This document shows positions 6,221 through 7,221 of a stretch of DNA of 7,221 bases, piece after piece (the first letter of the stretch is position 1; each line of letters opens with the position of its first letter). This DNA is from Sphingomonadales bacterium. Its GTDB lineage: Bacteria; Bacteroidota; Bacteroidia; UBA7662. The translations under genes and the position numbers were made by a program. The notes beneath the pieces are model-generated. The model had not been told where the DNA came from. It saw nothing but the letters and a program-made list of their open reading frames with translations, and did not search any database. Location: contig VHAW01000087.1 of the NCBI GenBank assembly GCA_016872225.1, positions 1 to 7,221 on the forward strand, read 5' to 3'.

Positions 6221-7221
6221 CTAAAATAATCTTCCTTTCATCAAGAGATACACCAGGGCTCCGGCGGTATAACCAAGAATGGCCCACAGGGAAATCTTAC
6301 GAAGGTACCAGCCAAAATCAATTTTTTCCATGCCCATCACCGCAACGCCTGCGGCAGAACCGATAATCAAGCCGCTTCCACCAACACCGGCGCAGTACGC
6401 CATGAATTGCCACATCCAATGGTCCATTGGATAGGTCGCTATATCGTACATGCCTTGACTTGCAGCAACTAGTGGAACATTATCTACAATGGCCGAAAGC
6501 ATCCCAATCAAATACACAATGATGCGCAAGTCGCCCACTGTTTGGTCCAACCATGTTGCGGCGGCAGATAAGATATTGGCCGTTTGCAAGGCGGAAATGG
6601 CGAGCAAGATCCCCAAGAAGAAAAGAACACTGGAGGTATCCACCTTGGACAGGGCGTGAACCGCGGTATAAGGCTTGCGCTCCTCTTCGTCTTTGTCGGT
6701 ATGAATTAATTCCGATACGAGCCATAACAATCCCAATCCCAGCAAGATACCAAGGTAGGGTGGGTGGTGGGTGACCGTTTTGTAAACCGGTACAAAGAGC
6801 AAGGAACCCACGCCGAGAATGAGCATGAGCAAGGAGCCTGTGACATTGCCCTGGTTCTGCTGGTTGGGGTTTTGATCAAAACCTTTGATCTCCCCCTTGA
6901 GGCTGAAAGAAAGAACCCCAAGAGGCACAACGAGACAAACCAGGGAGGGCAAAAAGACGCTGGAAATAATAGCCCCGGTGCTGATTTGGTGACCAATCCA
7001 CAACATGGTGGTGGTTACGTCCCCGATGGGGGTCCATGCACCGCCGGCATTAGCTGCGATGATCACCATGCCCGCAAAGAATTTACGTTGTTCAGCTTCT
7101 TTGATAAGCTTTCGTAACAACGAAACCATGACGATGGAAGTGGTTAAATTGTCCAGTACAGCGGAAAGAAAAAAGGTGATGATGGAAACAATCCAAAGGA
7201 GTTTGACGGTGTTTTTGGTGG
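6221..7221 (-). CDS. nhaD: NhaD-type Na+/H+ antiporter, 5' end missing
   Basis: The C-terminal 332 residues of an inner-membrane sodium/proton antiporter of the NhaD family (ion transporter superfamily). The frame is open to the right edge, so the start is outside the window; roughly a hundred N-terminal residues are expected to be missing. An in-frame ATG at 7129 is internal, because the sequence upstream continues the family motif FFLSAVLDNLTTS at the window's residues 16-28. Other landmarks are AANAGGAWTPIGD (about 55-67), SAIVDNVPLVAAS (about 242-254), and a glycine-rich membrane part GVGGSGLIIGSAAGVAVMG. About eight to nine hydrophobic spans are visible, broken by a charged loop with HTDKDEEERK. 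It is the first visible gene of the nhaD-rfbC-kynA-WYL run. NhaD exports Na+ (and Li+) in exchange for protons and is common in marine and alkaliphilic bacteria. Confidence 0.92.
   Translation of the reverse strand, partial: TKNTVKLLWIVSIITFFLSAVLDNLTTSIVMVSLLRKLIKEAEQRKFFAGMVIIAANAGGAWTPIGDVTTTMLWIGHQISTGAIISSVFLPSLVCLVVPLGVLSFSLKGEIKGFDQNPNQQNQGNVTGSLLMLILGVGSLLFVPVYKTVTHHPPYLGILLGLGLLWLVSELIHTDKDEEERKPYTAVHALSKVDTSSVLFFLGILLAISALQTANILSAAATWLDQTVGDLRIIVYLIGMLSAIVDNVPLVAASQGMYDIATYPMDHWMWQFMAYCAGVGGSGLIIGSAAGVAVMGMEKIDFGWYLRKISLWAILGYTAGALVYLLMKGRLF

Noticed and set aside
6764..7117. A 117-codon plus-strand open frame
   Set aside because: It is antisense to nhaD, whose frame carries conserved antiporter motifs on both sides.

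Overview
The window looks like a chromosomal segment of a member of the Bacteroidota, probably free-living and aquatic or marine. This rests on the style of the genes: a LemA lipoprotein followed by two TPM-domain proteins, a thioredoxin-reductase-like ferredoxin-NADP reductase, a WYL regulator of the type common in Bacteroidota, an NhaD-type sodium/proton antiporter, and few Shine-Dalgarno-like sequences before starts. The assignment is inference; there is no rRNA or other phylogenetic marker in the window. Coding density is very high. There are no tRNAs, CRISPR arrays, insertion sequences or clear repeats.

Layout. (1) Positions 1-1740, minus strand: a tight operon read right to left, lemA, then a small soluble TPM-domain protein, then a secreted and membrane-anchored TPM-domain protein that runs off the left edge. 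(2) Positions 1741-1874: a 134-bp divergent intergenic region. (3) Positions 1875-3690, plus strand: an operon of a ferredoxin-NADP reductase, a 2Fe-2S ferredoxin and a RidA-family deaminase resembling 2-aminomuconate deaminase. (4) Positions 3728-7221, minus strand, read right to left: nhaD (5' end off the right edge), rfbC, tryptophan 2,3-dioxygenase (kynA) and a WYL transcription regulator, with gaps or overlaps of 30 bp or less.

How the genes may work together. LemA and the TPM proteins form a recurrent envelope-associated set of unclear function. The reductase and ferredoxin would form a short NADPH-to-ferredoxin electron chain. The RidA-like enzyme and tryptophan 2,3-dioxygenase sit in two convergent operons. 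They could belong to the same route, oxidative tryptophan degradation through kynurenine, 3-hydroxyanthranilate and 2-aminomuconate, with the WYL protein as a candidate local regulator. rfbC (dTDP-rhamnose synthesis) and nhaD (ion homeostasis) have no evident metabolic link to tryptophan breakdown, although rfbC is joined to kynA by an ATGA overlap.

I see no strong evidence for a wholly undescribed system. The most notable points are the electron-transfer pair fused by context to an aminomuconate-deaminase-like protein, the convergent kynurenine-type genes, and the unexpected nhaD-rfbC-kynA-WYL operon.
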